Source: Bacteroidia bacterium (lineage in GTDB: Bacteria > Bacteroidota > Bacteroidia > B-17B0 > Aurantibacillaceae). From it: 34,769 nucleotides of DNA. The position numbers and the translations under genes were made by a program. Under the pieces are notes generated by a model. It was given only the letters and a program-made list of their open reading frames with translations, had not been told where the DNA came from and did no database searches. The stretch's first letter is position 1; each line of letters starts with the position of its first letter. Below are positions 17,205 through 26,017 of this stretch, piece by piece. Where the stretch lies: positions 1 through 34,769 of the forward strand of contig JANWKZ010000057.1 in the NCBI GenBank assembly GCA_025451115.1, in the 5' to 3' direction.

Positions 17205-19469
17205 GTGAAAAAGCCACTTTTTTACATTCTTTTCAGCCTGACCTTTACGGCCTCTTTCGCGCAGCCAAATATGCAGCGCGACAGCAGTTTTTTAGTGAAC
17301 ATAGCCGGTACCCAACTCAAATTCCCATGGGCCGGAGGCTTCAATTTCACCAATTGGGGAATGATGGACCTGGACTTTGATGGCTTTAAGGACCTGGTTG
17401 TATACGATAAATCGGGAGGTAAGATCCGCACTTTTATTAATGATAAACAAGCCGGACAGGCATCCTTTACCCATAACCCGTATTACCAGGCTAACTGGCC
17501 GGTTTTGAACAACTGGATGGCTCTCCACGATTATAATTGTGATGGCAAGGAAGATATTTTTACCTATTCGAGCGGAACAGGGGGGATCTTGGTATATCGG
17601 AATATTTCAACACCCGGTAATTTTCAGTTTGCTGTCATTGGTCATTATGATACTTCTTTGGGCTTGTATTACCTGGCCAGCGACTACACACCTTTGGGCA
17701 TTCCGGGCGGGCCTTTCAATATACCGGTGAACCAGGTAGCCTTGCCGGGCGTGAGCGATCTGGATGGGGATGGCGACCTCGATATTATAGTCTTCAACGC
17801 ACAAGGCTACCAGATAGAATATCACCAGAATCAATCGAAAGAACTGGGCTTTAATTGCGACAGTCTTATTTTCCAGGCTATTGATAATTGCTGGGGCGAT
17901 ATCAGCGAAAGTACCTGTACGGTGAATATGAATGTTTGCAGTTTCCCGAAGATATTGAACGATCTCAATAATGCTTTGGAAAAAAATGCGGAGCGCCATT
18001 CGGGATCTTGTATTATGTGTTTTGACGCGGATGGAAATTCATTGCCTGATGTTTTATTAGGCGATGTGGCCTGCGACTCGGTGATCTACCTGCATAATTC
18101 AGGTTTTATAAATAACGCGCATGTGGATGGTCACACAGCATCCTATCCGCCCGGCAAGCCTATTGGCATGAGTATTTTTCCTTGCACCTATTACCTCGAT
18201 GTAAATAATGATGCTAAACGCGATCTTGTTGCTGCGCCGGCATTGCAGGGAAGTGAAAATGTGGATCAACTTTGGTTATACACAAACAGTAACACGGATA
18301 ACAGCCCGGTTCTGAACTACCAGCAGAATGATTTCCTTCAGGAGAACATGATAGATCTTGGAGAAGGCGCTTATCCAACCTTATTCGACCAGGATGGTGA
18401 TGGCGACCTCGATATGCTGGTGGGTAATTTCGGGTATTACGGAACCACTTACCTTTCTAAGATCGCTTTCTTTAAGAATATCGGAACTTCTTCTGTCCCT
18501 TCTTTTACTTTGGTAACTGACGACATCTCCAATCTCTCCACGAATCCTATTGTGAACATGATCCCGGCTACGGGTGACCTTGATGGCGATGGAGACATTG
18601 ACCTTTTGGTAGGTGATAACGGGGGGCGTTTTTCATTTTTCCCGAATACGGCGGGCGCCGGTAATCCGGTGGTCTTTGCTTCTATAGCAACTGCGAATTT
18701 CGGGAATGGCTTTTTGGCCGGAATGGATGTGGGCCTGAAAGCTGCACCGCAGATCATAGATCTCGATAAAGATGGTTTGCTAGATATCATCGCCGGAAAC
18801 CAGGCAGGTAAAGTGCTTTACTATCGCAATACCGGAACTGCCACTGCCCCAACTTTCACCTTGTTAAGCAATGCACTGGGCGGTGTGAATGTTTTGCAAA
18901 GCCTATGCAGCACTTTGGGAAATGCAATGCCATTTGTTTTCACAGATAACGGCTCTTACAAAATGCTGTTGGGAAGCGAGTGCGGAAATTTATTTCTATA
19001 TGATAATATTGACGGAAATCTCGGGGGCACATTTTCTTTAGTGAGTTCAAATACCTTCGGTATTTATGAAGGAGCTCATACTGCCCCCTGCCTGGGGGAT
19101 CTCACAAATGATGGACGCCTCGATATGGTCATAGGTAATTACAGCGGCGGATTGGGTTTTTATCGCGGGCTGTCAACGAGCTTCGGAATTGAGGAAACAG
19201 CGCGGTATGATGAATTATCGGTTTATCCGAATCCAACGGCAGGATCGCTTACAGTTAAATTCAATGCTTTCAATAATTCCTCGAAGAAATTGCAGCTTAT
19301 GGATATTTCAGGTCGTTCGGTGAAAGTTATTACTACAAAAGGTAATGAAACGCAATTCGATCTGTCGGATATCTCCTCCGGAGTTTATTTCCTGAATATT
19401 CAGCAAGTGGACCTCGGGGGAACTATCAAAAAAATAAACACACAAAAAATAATTGTGCAGCATGACTAG
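17205..19469 (+). CDS. T9SS-exported FG-GAP/VCBS repeat protein
   Basis: A 754-residue secreted protein. It starts with GTG giving MKKPLFYILFSLTFTASFAQ, a good signal peptide. The body contains repeated calcium-binding-like FG-GAP/VCBS units with motifs such as DLDGDGDLDIIVF, DQDGDGDLDMLVG, DLDGDGDIDLLVG and DLDKDGLLDIIAG, probably forming a beta-propeller. A Cys-rich insert lies near residues 225-275. The C-terminus is a type A T9SS sorting domain (VYPNPTAGSLTVKF, LSDISSGVYFLNI, KKINTQKIIVQ), which directs it to the cell surface. Its last 8 bases overlap the start of the next lipoprotein gene (ATGACTAG), so the two are translated from one mRNA. Ligand or function is unknown; adhesion or surface binding is the usual guess. 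Confidence 0.9.
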   Translation: MKKPLFYILFSLTFTASFAQPNMQRDSSFLVNIAGTQLKFPWAGGFNFTNWGMMDLDFDGFKDLVVYDKSGGKIRTFINDKQAGQASFTHNPYYQANWPVLNNWMALHDYNCDGKEDIFTYSSGTGGILVYRNISTPGNFQFAVIGHYDTSLGLYYLASDYTPLGIPGGPFNIPVNQVALPGVSDLDGDGDLDIIVFNAQGYQIEYHQNQSKELGFNCDSLIFQAIDNCWGDISESTCTVNMNVCSFPKILNDLNNALEKNAERHSGSCIMCFDADGNSLPDVLLGDVACDSVIYLHNSGFINNAHVDGHTASYPPGKPIGMSIFPCTYYLDVNNDAKRDLVAAPALQGSENVDQLWLYTNSNTDNSPVLNYQQNDFLQENMIDLGEGAYPTLFDQDGDGDLDMLVGNFGYYGTTYLSKIAFFKNIGTSSVPSFTLVTDDISNLSTNPIVNMIPATGDLDGDGDIDLLVGDNGGRFSFFPNTAGAGNPVVFASIATANFGNGFLAGMDVGLKAAPQIIDLDKDGLLDIIAGNQAGKVLYYRNTGTATAPTFTLLSNALGGVNVLQSLCSTLGNAMPFVFTDNGSYKMLLGSECGNLFLYDNIDGNLGGTFSLVSSNTFGIYEGAHTAPCLGDLTNDGRLDMVIGNYSGGLGFYRGLSTSFGIEETARYDELSVYPNPTAGSLTVKFNAFNNSSKKLQLMDISGRSVKVITTKGNETQFDLSDISSGVYFLNIQQVDLGGTIKKINTQKIIVQHD

Positions 19470-20967
19470 ATACAAACTGCTTTTTCTCTGCATTCTTTGT
19501 TCGTTGGTTCTTACTAATTCCTGTAAGCGCGATGAATTGATCATTACCGAGACAGATTATCCGAAGGATATCGCGTATATCATGCTTACTAAATGCGCTA
19601 CTAAAAATTGCCATACCACAGAAGGTTACGATGGTAACCATGGTCACGGAGGCCATGGAGATGATGAGGCAGCGCACGGATTGGATCTTTCCTCCTGGGC
19701 CAAAATGTTTGAGGGTTCACATCACACAGGCGCAGCAGTAATTCCGTTTCGTGCGGATTTCAGTAGCCTCATGTATTTCGTGAACAGCTATCCTGATCTC
19801 GGTCAGATAGATGAGCCGCGGATGCCACTGGATAAGCCGGCGCTTACCCGTGATGAGGTTATTAAGTTAAAAGAATGGATCAATGCCGGAGCACCCGATG
19901 CAAAAGGCAATGTTAAGTTCTCCGGCAATCCTAACCGTAAAAAATATTACGTTATCAACCAGGGTTGTCGCGTTGTAACGGTTTTTGACGCGGAGACCAA
20001 TTTACCGATGCGTTATATAGATATTGCGGATGCAACAGAACAAACTACATCGCCACACCAGGTGCGCGTCTCTCCCGATGGTCAGTATTGGTACACTTGT
20101 TACATTGGCGGCTCTTATGTGAAACGTTACCGTACAACCGATGATATGTACGATGGAAAGATCTTTGTAGGTAATGCCAATTGGAACACGATGGCATTTA
20201 CTCCCGATAGTAAATTCTTATTCGTTGTCGACTGGGCTCCGGGTGGGGGAGGTAAGGTAAAAAAATGTGACCTTACTTCGATGTTGGTTATAGATTCTAC
20301 CCAGCTTTCCGATTCGCCGCACGGCAGTTGTGTTTCACCCGATGGAAAATTCGTTTATATAACTGCCACTGGCGGGAATTACGTTTATAAAATTGATGTC
20401 GATAGCCTCTCGAAGCCTGCGAGCTATGAGTATGTTGATTTTAATGGCATGGGACCAACGCCGTCTAACCAATACAATCCACACGAAATGTTGTATTCGG
20501 CGGATGGTACAAAATACTACGTGACCTGCCAGGGAAATAATAATGTGGGCGATCTTTCGGTGAAGGTTTTCAATGCTTCGAATGATGTTTTGATCACATC
20601 GGTCACACTTCCTTCGGGTGCATTCGAGATGAGTATCTCGCAAACCAGGAACCTGATGTTTGTGAGTTCTTACGAACCAACCACTTTGTTTCCGCACGGA
20701 CAAGTTATGGTCATTGATCTTGCTTCGAATACCTTTGTCACGGGCATTGAAACGGGAACCCAGCCGCACGGCATCCAGGTGGATGACGCGGCCGGACTTG
20801 TTTATGTAGCTAACCGGAATGTTTCAAGCGCCACGCCGCCTCATCACTCCAGCCTTTGTGGAGGAACCAATGGTAGCCTTGTCCTGATCAATTTGAACAC
20901 CTTGCAGCTTGAAGAACACGAAGCTATTCTTTCCCGAGATCCGTATTTTATCAGCATCCGTTATTGA
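19462..20967 (+). CDS. Lipoprotein with cytochrome c-like domain and YncE-like beta-propeller
   Basis: A 501-residue lipoprotein. I place the start at the ATG at 19462, not the track's TTG at 19453, giving a signal peptide with a lipobox-like LTNSC at Cys21. Residues about 35-155 form a PSCyt1-like domain: the heme-type motif CATKNCH (CX4CH), then FSSLMYFVNSYPDLG...MPLDKPALTRDEVIKLKEWINAGAP. An unusual His/Gly-rich insert (GNHGHGGHGDDEAAHG) follows the CX4CH motif and may bind metal. The rest is a seven-bladed-type propeller with YncE-like repeats (VSPDGQYWYTCYIGG, CVSPDGKFVYITATGG, EMSISQTRNLMFVSS). It overlaps the upstream T9SS gene by 8 bp and the next gene by 4 bp. Whether heme is bound through CX4CH is not shown by the sequence. 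Confidence 0.85.
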   Translation: MTRYKLLFLCILCSLVLTNSCKRDELIITETDYPKDIAYIMLTKCATKNCHTTEGYDGNHGHGGHGDDEAAHGLDLSSWAKMFEGSHHTGAAVIPFRADFSSLMYFVNSYPDLGQIDEPRMPLDKPALTRDEVIKLKEWINAGAPDAKGNVKFSGNPNRKKYYVINQGCRVVTVFDAETNLPMRYIDIADATEQTTSPHQVRVSPDGQYWYTCYIGGSYVKRYRTTDDMYDGKIFVGNANWNTMAFTPDSKFLFVVDWAPGGGGKVKKCDLTSMLVIDSTQLSDSPHGSCVSPDGKFVYITATGGNYVYKIDVDSLSKPASYEYVDFNGMGPTPSNQYNPHEMLYSADGTKYYVTCQGNNNVGDLSVKVFNASNDVLITSVTLPSGAFEMSISQTRNLMFVSSYEPTTLFPHGQVMVIDLASNTFVTGIETGTQPHGIQVDDAAGLVYVANRNVSSATPPHHSSLCGGTNGSLVLINLNTLQLEEHEAILSRDPYFISIRY

Positions 20968-21365
20968 GAGAGGTTAAGGACATATTGTTCTATGATGGCG
21001 ACTGTGCTCTCTGCAATCGTTGTGTACGTTACGTTACTTCGCATGAAAAGAACGATGAGCTTTTCTTTTCTTCGTTGCAGAGCGAATTTGCCCGGAAAGA
21101 GTTGGCTAAATTCAATTATAATTTCTCCAGCCCGGATACACTCGTACTTGTAAGGGATGGAAAAGTGTATTACCGCAGTACTGCTGCTATTGATCTTTGT
21201 AAATACCTTAAGGCGCCGTACAGTTGGGGAATCGCTCTGAAAATATTCCCGCGTTTCTTGAGAGACTGGGTCTATGGTATTGTGGCGCGCAACCGCAAAA
21301 AGTGGTGGAAGAAGGAATATTGTTTTTTGCCACCGCCCGAAATGAAAAAGCGGTTTATTGACTAA
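20964..21365 (+). CDS. DCC family thiol-disulfide oxidoreductase (DUF393)
   Basis: A 133-residue thioredoxin-like protein of the DCC/DUF393 family, recognised by the N-terminal FYDGDCALCNRCVRYV with its DxxCxxC motif and the later TLVLVRDGKVYYRSTAAIDL and FLPPPEMKKRF. No signal peptide is visible. The start is a TTG overlapping the stop of the preceding lipoprotein gene (TTGA); no ATG lies near the conserved N-terminus, so I accept the TTG. Its stop interlocks with that of the convergent gene (CTAA). The redox partner is unknown. Co-transcription with a cytochrome-like lipoprotein hints at a shared envelope redox role. Confidence 0.88.
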   Translation: MREVKDILFYDGDCALCNRCVRYVTSHEKNDELFFSSLQSEFARKELAKFNYNFSSPDTLVLVRDGKVYYRSTAAIDLCKYLKAPYSWGIALKIFPRFLRDWVYGIVARNRKKWWKKEYCFLPPPEMKKRFID

Positions 21366-21892
21366 TCGTAGTAAGGATAATCCTTATCAAAGTAATTGAT
21401 CTTTACCAGGAAGTGGTATTCTCCTTTTCCTCCCATGAAAGTAAATTCAACGCTTATCTTCATTCCTTTGTAATTTTTCCATCGTGCTTCTAATACATCG
21501 TAACCCCAATGGTGTGTTTTTACGGGATCTATGAATTTGGTATTCCCTTTTTTGATCTCATCGGGTTTTCCAAATGCTTTTGTATAGGCAGCTATTATTT
21601 TTTGAGTGGCTTCCAGGCATTTTTTAAAGTTGGCATCTGTAAGCGTATCGGTGTATTTGTCGAAATGGATCCAGTTAAGTGAATCGTTCTGGTAACGATA
21701 ACCCCATTCTCCTTTTATGCCATACAGGTTTTCCATGCGCGTGTACACCACGGTGTTTTCGCTTGGGAAGATCATTTTCTTTAGCTCGCCATAGACCTTT
21801 TTGAGGGAATCCTGGTTCGTTCCTATTGAAACTTTGGTTTGGCTTTGGACAGTAAGGGTTCCAAATAGAAGTATAAATGAAAGTAAGCGCAT
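21362..21892 (-). CDS. Secreted protein of unknown function
   Basis: A 176-residue protein with a short signal peptide (MRLLSFILLFGTLTVQSQ) ending in the common Bacteroidota QSQ-type site. The mature sequence is a mix of helix and strand with many Tyr and Trp residues (ENLYGIKGEWGYRYQNDSLNWIHF, HHWGYDVLEARWKNY, FMGGKGEYHFLVKINYFD). I recognise no domain. It is downstream of prfC on the same strand, with 36 bp between them and its own TATATTTG box just 4 nt before the ATG. Its stop interlocks with that of the DCC gene. Confidence 0.75.
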   Translation of the reverse strand: MRLLSFILLFGTLTVQSQTKVSIGTNQDSLKKVYGELKKMIFPSENTVVYTRMENLYGIKGEWGYRYQNDSLNWIHFDKYTDTLTDANFKKCLEATQKIIAAYTKAFGKPDEIKKGNTKFIDPVKTHHWGYDVLEARWKNYKGMKISVEFTFMGGKGEYHFLVKINYFDKDYPYYD

Positions 21893-21896
21893 AGAT

Positions 21897-21904
21897 CAAA
21901 TATA
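21897..21904 (-). promoter_or_regulatory. TAnnTTTG box almost touching a start codon
   Basis: On the minus strand this reads TATATTTG, with only 4 nt between it and the ATG at 21892. If used, transcription would start at or near the A of the ATG. No TTTG upstream element is seen, so the call is tentative. Confidence 0.4.
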
Positions 21905-21928
21905 CGGAATTCCTTCCTGTATTTATAA

Positions 21929-23509
21929 CTAGAATTCACTTTTGAAGAAGAACTGGACCTTAGGGAATTTCTCCTGTGCCATTTGTAAGAGCCAGGCTGA
22001 TTCTGCTAAGAACACAGGGCGACCTTCTTTATCGTAAGCGATATGATTGGCGCGGTCCTGCATGAAATTATCGAGTTCCTTTTTATCGTCGGATGCTATC
22101 CAGCAGGCTTTGTGAAGCTGTATCTGCTCGAAGCCGCAGGATGCATTGTATTCGCTTTTCAGGCGATGTTGTAGTACTTCGAATTGTAAAGCTCCCACTG
22201 TACCAAGAATTTTTCGGCCGTCCTGTTTTTTTGTAAAGAGCTGGGCAACGCCTTCGTCAGTCAATTGCTCGAGTCCTTTCTGAAGCTGTTTGCTCTTCAT
22301 GGGGTCCATGTTCACCACATAACGGAAAAGCTCGGGCGAGAAGCTTGGGATGCCTTTAAAATGAAGGATCTCTCCTTCGCTCAGCGTATCGCCAATTTTG
22401 AAATTCCCTGAATCATATAAACCCACAATATCACCGGGATAAGCTTCGTCAATTACTGATTTTGACTGAGCAAGAAAGGCCGTCGGGTTGCTGAAACGCA
22501 CTTCCTTTTTCTCGCGGTTGTGGAAATAATATTTGTTTCGCTCAAATTTCCCCGAGCAAATGCGCAGGAACGCGATACGGTCGCGGTGCCTTGGATCTAT
22601 ATTGGCGAAAATTTTAAAAATGAAACCGCTGAACTTGGGCTCGAAAGGATCTACGATCCTTTCTTCCGTTTCACGCTTAAGCGGGTAGGGGGCAATATCA
22701 ACGAAACAGTTCAATAATTCGCGTACGCCAAAATTATTTACCGCCGAACCAAAGAACACGGGACAAATATCGCCCTTCAGGTAATCTTCACTTTTAAATT
22801 CAGGGTAAACAGTTTCAACCACCTCAATGTCTTCCAGTAATTGCTTCGAAAAATCTTCACTTAAGTATTCTTCCAAAACTTCCTGGTTCAATTTCTTTAT
22901 CTCAACTGAATCAGCAATGGTTTGCTTTTCGTCGCCGGTGAATAAATTCAACGACTTCTCGTATACGTTATAAACTCCTTTAAAGCTCTTACCAATACCG
23001 ATAGGCCAGCTGAGCGGACGAACCTTGATCTTCAGTTCCTTCTCCAGTTCATCCATCAGGTCAAAAGCGTCGCGACCCTCGCGGTCCATTTTATTTACGA
23101 AAACGATCACCGGGGTTTTGCGCATGCGGCAAACTTCAAGGAGTTTGCGTGTTTGCGGCTCCACACCCTTTACGCAATCTATCACCATTATCACACTGTC
23201 AACCGCCGTAAGCGTACGGTAAGTATCTTCCGCGAAGTCCTCGTGGCCCGGCGTATCTAAAATATTAACTTCTTTTCCTTTGAACTCAAATGCCATCACT
23301 GAGGTAGAAACCGAGATCCCACGTTGTCTTTCTATCTCTAAAAAGTCGGAAGCAGTGGTCTTTTTGATCTTGTTCGATTTAACGGCACCGGCGATCTGTA
23401 TAGCTCCCCCAAAGAGAAGTAATTTCTCTGTAAGCGTAGTTTTACCGGCATCGGGGTGGGCAATGATAGCAAACGTTCTTCGGCGCTTTATCTCTTCTTC
23501 GGTGGTCAT
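21929..23509 (-). CDS. prfC: Peptide chain release factor 3
   Basis: RF3 is the GTPase that recycles RF1/RF2 from the ribosome after peptide release. The 526-residue length and start ([31 protein letters not shown]) are typical. G-motifs are in place: G1 AHPDAGKT, the switch region [15 protein letters not shown]3 DTPGHEDF and G4 NKMDREGRD. The pattern [10 protein letters not shown]...TASDF separates it from EF-G. The C-terminus ends in the RF3-type region [30 protein letters not shown] box lies 12 nt before the ATG. It stands between two unrelated envelope genes. Confidence 0.97.
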   Translation of the reverse strand: MTTEEEIKRRRTFAIIAHPDAGKTTLTEKLLLFGGAIQIAGAVKSNKIKKTTASDFLEIERQRGISVSTSVMAFEFKGKEVNILDTPGHEDFAEDTYRTLTAVDSVIMVIDCVKGVEPQTRKLLEVCRMRKTPVIVFVNKMDREGRDAFDLMDELEKELKIKVRPLSWPIGIGKSFKGVYNVYEKSLNLFTGDEKQTIADSVEIKKLNQEVLEEYLSEDFSKQLLEDIEVVETVYPEFKSEDYLKGDICPVFFGSAVNNFGVRELLNCFVDIAPYPLKRETEERIVDPFEPKFSGFIFKIFANIDPRHRDRIAFLRICSGKFERNKYYFHNREKKEVRFSNPTAFLAQSKSVIDEAYPGDIVGLYDSGNFKIGDTLSEGEILHFKGIPSFSPELFRYVVNMDPMKSKQLQKGLEQLTDEGVAQLFTKKQDGRKILGTVGALQFEVLQHRLKSEYNASCGFEQIQLHKACWIASDDKKELDNFMQDRANHIAYDKEGRPVFLAESAWLLQMAQEKFPKVQFFFKSEF

Positions 23510-23521
23510 GAATTAAGGGTG

Positions 23522-23529
23522 CAAAAATA
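23522..23529 (-). promoter_or_regulatory. Candidate -7 box for prfC
   Basis: On the minus strand this reads TATTTTTG, matching TAnnTTTG, 12 nt upstream of the prfC ATG. The upstream TTTG element is not clear at the usual distance. Confidence 0.5.
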
Positions 23530-23551
23530 GCTAAATACTTGCATTAACACG

Positions 23552-24181
23552 CTATTTCCCCGTCTTAAAACGGAGCAGGATCCCGCCCTGTACAAGGGAA
23601 GCTTTGTCCCAGCCGATCTCCATATAGGCGCCAAAGTTAGGCACAAAATAATACCGGAAACCAAGGCCTATATTGAAGTGAAAAGTAGAGATACCGGGCT
23701 TTGGATATTTATCCTCCCACGGACTATCATCAGAATACGAAAGTTTATTTCCCGACCATCCTCCGCCGAGGCCAAAATAAAGGTCTTTTTTTTCACTATT
23801 GGCAAAATGGAAATTGAACCGCAATCCTGCCGAAGGACTTGTCCAGGTTATTTTAGCGTGATAATCTATTTCTTTTGTCTGTGTAACATCCACATCTCTA
23901 AAAGTATAACCCACGTTCATCGTGCTATATCCTGCTGCGAAGCCTATGCCTATGCTCTTGCTTAGGCCGTATTCGCCGCGCGCCAATACCGGGCCCATGC
24001 TGGAAAAAGAAACATCCGTGTACTTAGCAATTTTGTATACTACCCGAAAGGGCGCAGCGATCAGGTTCGGAACTCCATAACCCGCCGAGATCACAACCGT
24101 ACCTTTATCAAATGACTGCGCGTGAACAGCAGAAGAAATAAGTAAGGTTAACAAGAGAAATGATAGGAGGATCTTTTTCAT
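23552..24181 (-). CDS. Outer-membrane beta-barrel protein
   Basis: A 209-residue protein with signal peptide MKKILLSFLLLTLLISSAVHAQ and alternating hydrophobic/polar strands with Gly-rich turns, as in the small OmpW/OmpA-like barrels common in Bacteroidota (VISAGYGVPNLIA, GFAAGYSTMNVGYTF, FGLGGGWSGNKLSY, FNIGLGFRYYFVPNFGAYMEIGW). No plug or periplasmic domain is present. The end (LLRFKTGK) does not close on a terminal aromatic. It lies 9 bp after the acylphosphatase gene and is probably the last gene of the sugar-nucleotide operon. The specific role is unknown. Confidence 0.82.
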   Translation of the reverse strand: MKKILLSFLLLTLLISSAVHAQSFDKGTVVISAGYGVPNLIAAPFRVVYKIAKYTDVSFSSMGPVLARGEYGLSKSIGIGFAAGYSTMNVGYTFRDVDVTQTKEIDYHAKITWTSPSAGLRFNFHFANSEKKDLYFGLGGGWSGNKLSYSDDSPWEDKYPKPGISTFHFNIGLGFRYYFVPNFGAYMEIGWDKASLVQGGILLRFKTGK

Positions 24182-24190
24182 GAATTAAAA

Positions 24191-24466
24191 TTATTTCTTT
24201 ATCTCAAAGTTACGAAAATGCGCTAATTCCTTTTCCTCAGCCTGCACTTCAGTCACTTCTGCCGCCGGAGGGCCGATATAACACCATTCAATGAGTTTAT
24301 TGATGTTCTCTTCCTTTCCTTCCGCCTCAATAAAAACATCGCCGTTATGCAGGTTCTTTACATAGCCCGTAAGCCCCAGTTTATGGGCTTTGCGCAAAGT
24401 GGCAAAACGGTAAGAAACTCCATGTACCTTTCCTTTTACAGTGATATTGTAATGGTGAAGCATCAA
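24191..24466 (-). CDS. acyP: Acylphosphatase
   Basis: A 91-residue acylphosphatase that hydrolyses the carboxyl-phosphate bond of acyl phosphates. The catalytic Arg20 sits in GKVHGVSYR and Asn38 in GYVKNLHNG, the two hallmark positions, and GDVFIEAEGKEENINKLIEWC matches the family core. Either of the two initial Met codons could be the start. It lies 3 bp after the UDP-xylose synthase gene, so it is co-transcribed with it. The role in vivo is usually unclear in bacteria. Confidence 0.93.
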   Translation of the reverse strand: MMLHHYNITVKGKVHGVSYRFATLRKAHKLGLTGYVKNLHNGDVFIEAEGKEENINKLIEWCYIGPPAAEVTEVQAEEKELAHFRNFEIKK

Positions 24467-24469
24467 AGC

Positions 24470-25456
24470 CTATTTATTCAACTTTTCCAGGTCGCGGTGC
24501 TCGGTCTTGAACAGTTCTTCTTTGGGCAATGACCTAAAGTAGTCGTAGGTGATCTTCAGTCCTTCGGCGCGGCTCACTTTAGGTTCCCACTTGAGTATGT
24601 TTTGGGCTTTGGTAATATCGGGGCGACGCTGTTTTGGATCGTCTTTAGGCAATGGAAGTGAAATAAGTTTTTGGTTGGCGCCGGTAAGCTTCAGGATCTC
24701 TTCGCCAAATTCTTTTATCGTGATCTCGCTCGGGTTACCTACGTTCATCGGCAAGTAATAGTCGCTGAAAAGCAGTCGGTAAATTCCTTCTACCAGGTCA
24801 TCCACATAGCAGAAACTGCGTGTTTGACTTCCGTCGCCGAACATCGTAAGATCTTCGCCGCGTAGAGCTTGCCCTATAAATGCCGGTAACACGCGTCCGT
24901 CGTTCAGTCGCATACGTGGACCATAGGTGTTAAATATGCGTACAATACGTGTTTCAACTTTGTGTGTTTCGTGGTAGGCCATGGTGATGGCTTCCATGAA
25001 ACGTTTCGCTTCATCGTAGCAACCGCGCGGTCCAACCGGGTTTACGTTGCCCCAGTATTCTTCGGGCTGCGGATGTACGGTTGGATCTCCATAAACTTCG
25101 CTTGTAGAAGCAACCAGCACACGCGCTTTTTTAACGCGGGCCAGTCCAAGTACATTATGTGTTCCTAATGAACTTACCTTAAGTGTTTGGATGGGGATCT
25201 TTAAATAATCGATCGGACTTGCAGGAGAAGCAAAGTGCATGATATAATGCAGCTCGCCGCTGATGTTGATGTGTTTGGTTACATCATGAAGCTGGAACTC
25301 GAAGTTCGGGTTCTGCATCAGGTGGTCGATATTGCGCAGATCGCCGGTGATCAGGTTGTCCATGGCGATCACAAAAAATCCTTCCTTGATGAAACGATCA
25401 CACAGGTGTGAACCTAAAAATCCCGCGGCGCCTGTTATTAAAACTCTTTTTTGCAT
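24470..25456 (-). CDS. uxs: UDP-glucuronate decarboxylase (UDP-xylose synthase, SDR family)
   Basis: A 328-residue extended SDR enzyme. The NAD-binding motif [14 protein letters not shown] is at the N-terminus and the catalytic YDEAKR (YxxxK) is in [15 protein letters not shown]. The segments [33 protein letters not shown] and [17 protein letters not shown] are highly characteristic of UXS, which oxidises and decarboxylates UDP-glucuronate to UDP-xylose. The substrate is supplied by the UDP-glucose dehydrogenase encoded upstream. The start ATG lies 1 nt after the stop of the ORF6N gene, so the ORF6N gene is placed inside the operon and translation may be coupled. The product probably feeds capsule, O-antigen or other surface glycan. 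Confidence 0.95.
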   Translation of the reverse strand: MQKRVLITGAAGFLGSHLCDRFIKEGFFVIAMDNLITGDLRNIDHLMQNPNFEFQLHDVTKHINISGELHYIMHFASPASPIDYLKIPIQTLKVSSLGTHNVLGLARVKKARVLVASTSEVYGDPTVHPQPEEYWGNVNPVGPRGCYDEAKRFMEAITMAYHETHKVETRIVRIFNTYGPRMRLNDGRVLPAFIGQALRGEDLTMFGDGSQTRSFCYVDDLVEGIYRLLFSDYYLPMNVGNPSEITIKEFGEEILKLTGANQKLISLPLPKDDPKQRRPDITKAQNILKWEPKVSRAEGLKITYDYFRSLPKEELFKTEHRDLEKLNK

Positions 25457-25457
25457 G

Positions 25458-25976
25458 TTATTTTTTCTTTGGGACCTTAAATCCGATCTTTTTTATTGGT
25501 TTCTTTCGCTCTCTCTTTTCAGGCTTTGATAGTAAAAATTCGATCAATTCATTAATGTTTTCAATTTTTCTACTGAATCGTGCTTCAAGTTCATCAATTC
25601 TTTTTTGAAGAAGCCTAAAATTGTTATTATACTGTTTTAAAAGTATAAAAGCCCTTACAATCGAGAGGTTAACATCAATAGCAGTTTGACTTTTTAGCAC
25701 CCCTGAAAGCATGGTTATACCGTGTTCAGTAAAAGCATAAGGCAAATACTTAGAATGTTCCCCTTTCTTTAAGGTCACAAATTGTGACCTTAGAGAATCA
25801 TACTCATCTTTTGTCAGTTGAAACATGAAGTCATTTGGAAATCGCCTGTCATTTCTACGTACAGCCTGGTTCAAATGCTTGGTTGTTACGCTGTAAAGCT
25901 CAGCCAGGTCCTTATCTAACATTACCCGTTGTCCGCGTATTTCAAAGATCTTTTTTTGTATAATCTGAAGTTCCAT
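25458..25976 (-). CDS. ORF6N domain protein (phage-type DNA-binding), AT-rich
   Basis: A 172-residue protein with an N-terminal ORF6N domain ([49 protein letters not shown]), found in phage antirepressors and many stand-alone bacterial genes. A central helix-rich part ([22 protein letters not shown]) is followed by a coiled coil ([27 protein letters not shown]) and a very basic tail. I use the ATG at 25976; the track's TTG start lies in the palindrome. It is more A/T-rich than its neighbours and unrelated to sugar metabolism, which suggests acquisition. It sits between the UDP-glucose dehydrogenase gene and uxs, 1 nt from uxs, with a perfect palindrome just upstream. Confidence 0.9.
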   Translation of the reverse strand: MELQIIQKKIFEIRGQRVMLDKDLAELYSVTTKHLNQAVRRNDRRFPNDFMFQLTKDEYDSLRSQFVTLKKGEHSKYLPYAFTEHGITMLSGVLKSQTAIDVNLSIVRAFILLKQYNNNFRLLQKRIDELEARFSRKIENINELIEFLLSKPEKRERKKPIKKIGFKVPKKK

Positions 25977-25985
25977 ATGCCGGTT

Positions 25986-26010
25986 TTGAGGTTTCAATTT
26001 GAAACCTCAA
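25986..26010. promoter_or_regulatory. Perfect 12+1+12 palindrome, likely operator or hairpin
   Basis: TTGAGGTTTCAA, one T, then its exact reverse complement. It spans -10 to -34 relative to the ORF6N ATG and lies 7 bp after the UDP-glucose dehydrogenase stop. The position suits an operator for autoregulation by the ORF6N protein. As RNA it would make a stable hairpin, but no U-tract follows it on the minus strand, so it is a poor intrinsic terminator. Confidence 0.7.
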
Positions 26011-26017
26011 GTTTAGT

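Noticed and set aside
20335-20769. 144-codon minus-strand ORF
   Set aside because: Antisense shadow of the propeller lipoprotein gene, Arg/His-rich as expected from reverse reading.
25458-26017. ORF6N region as an insertion sequence
   Set aside because: No transposase, no flanking terminal inverted repeats and no obvious target duplication; the single palindrome is centred, not at the two ends.
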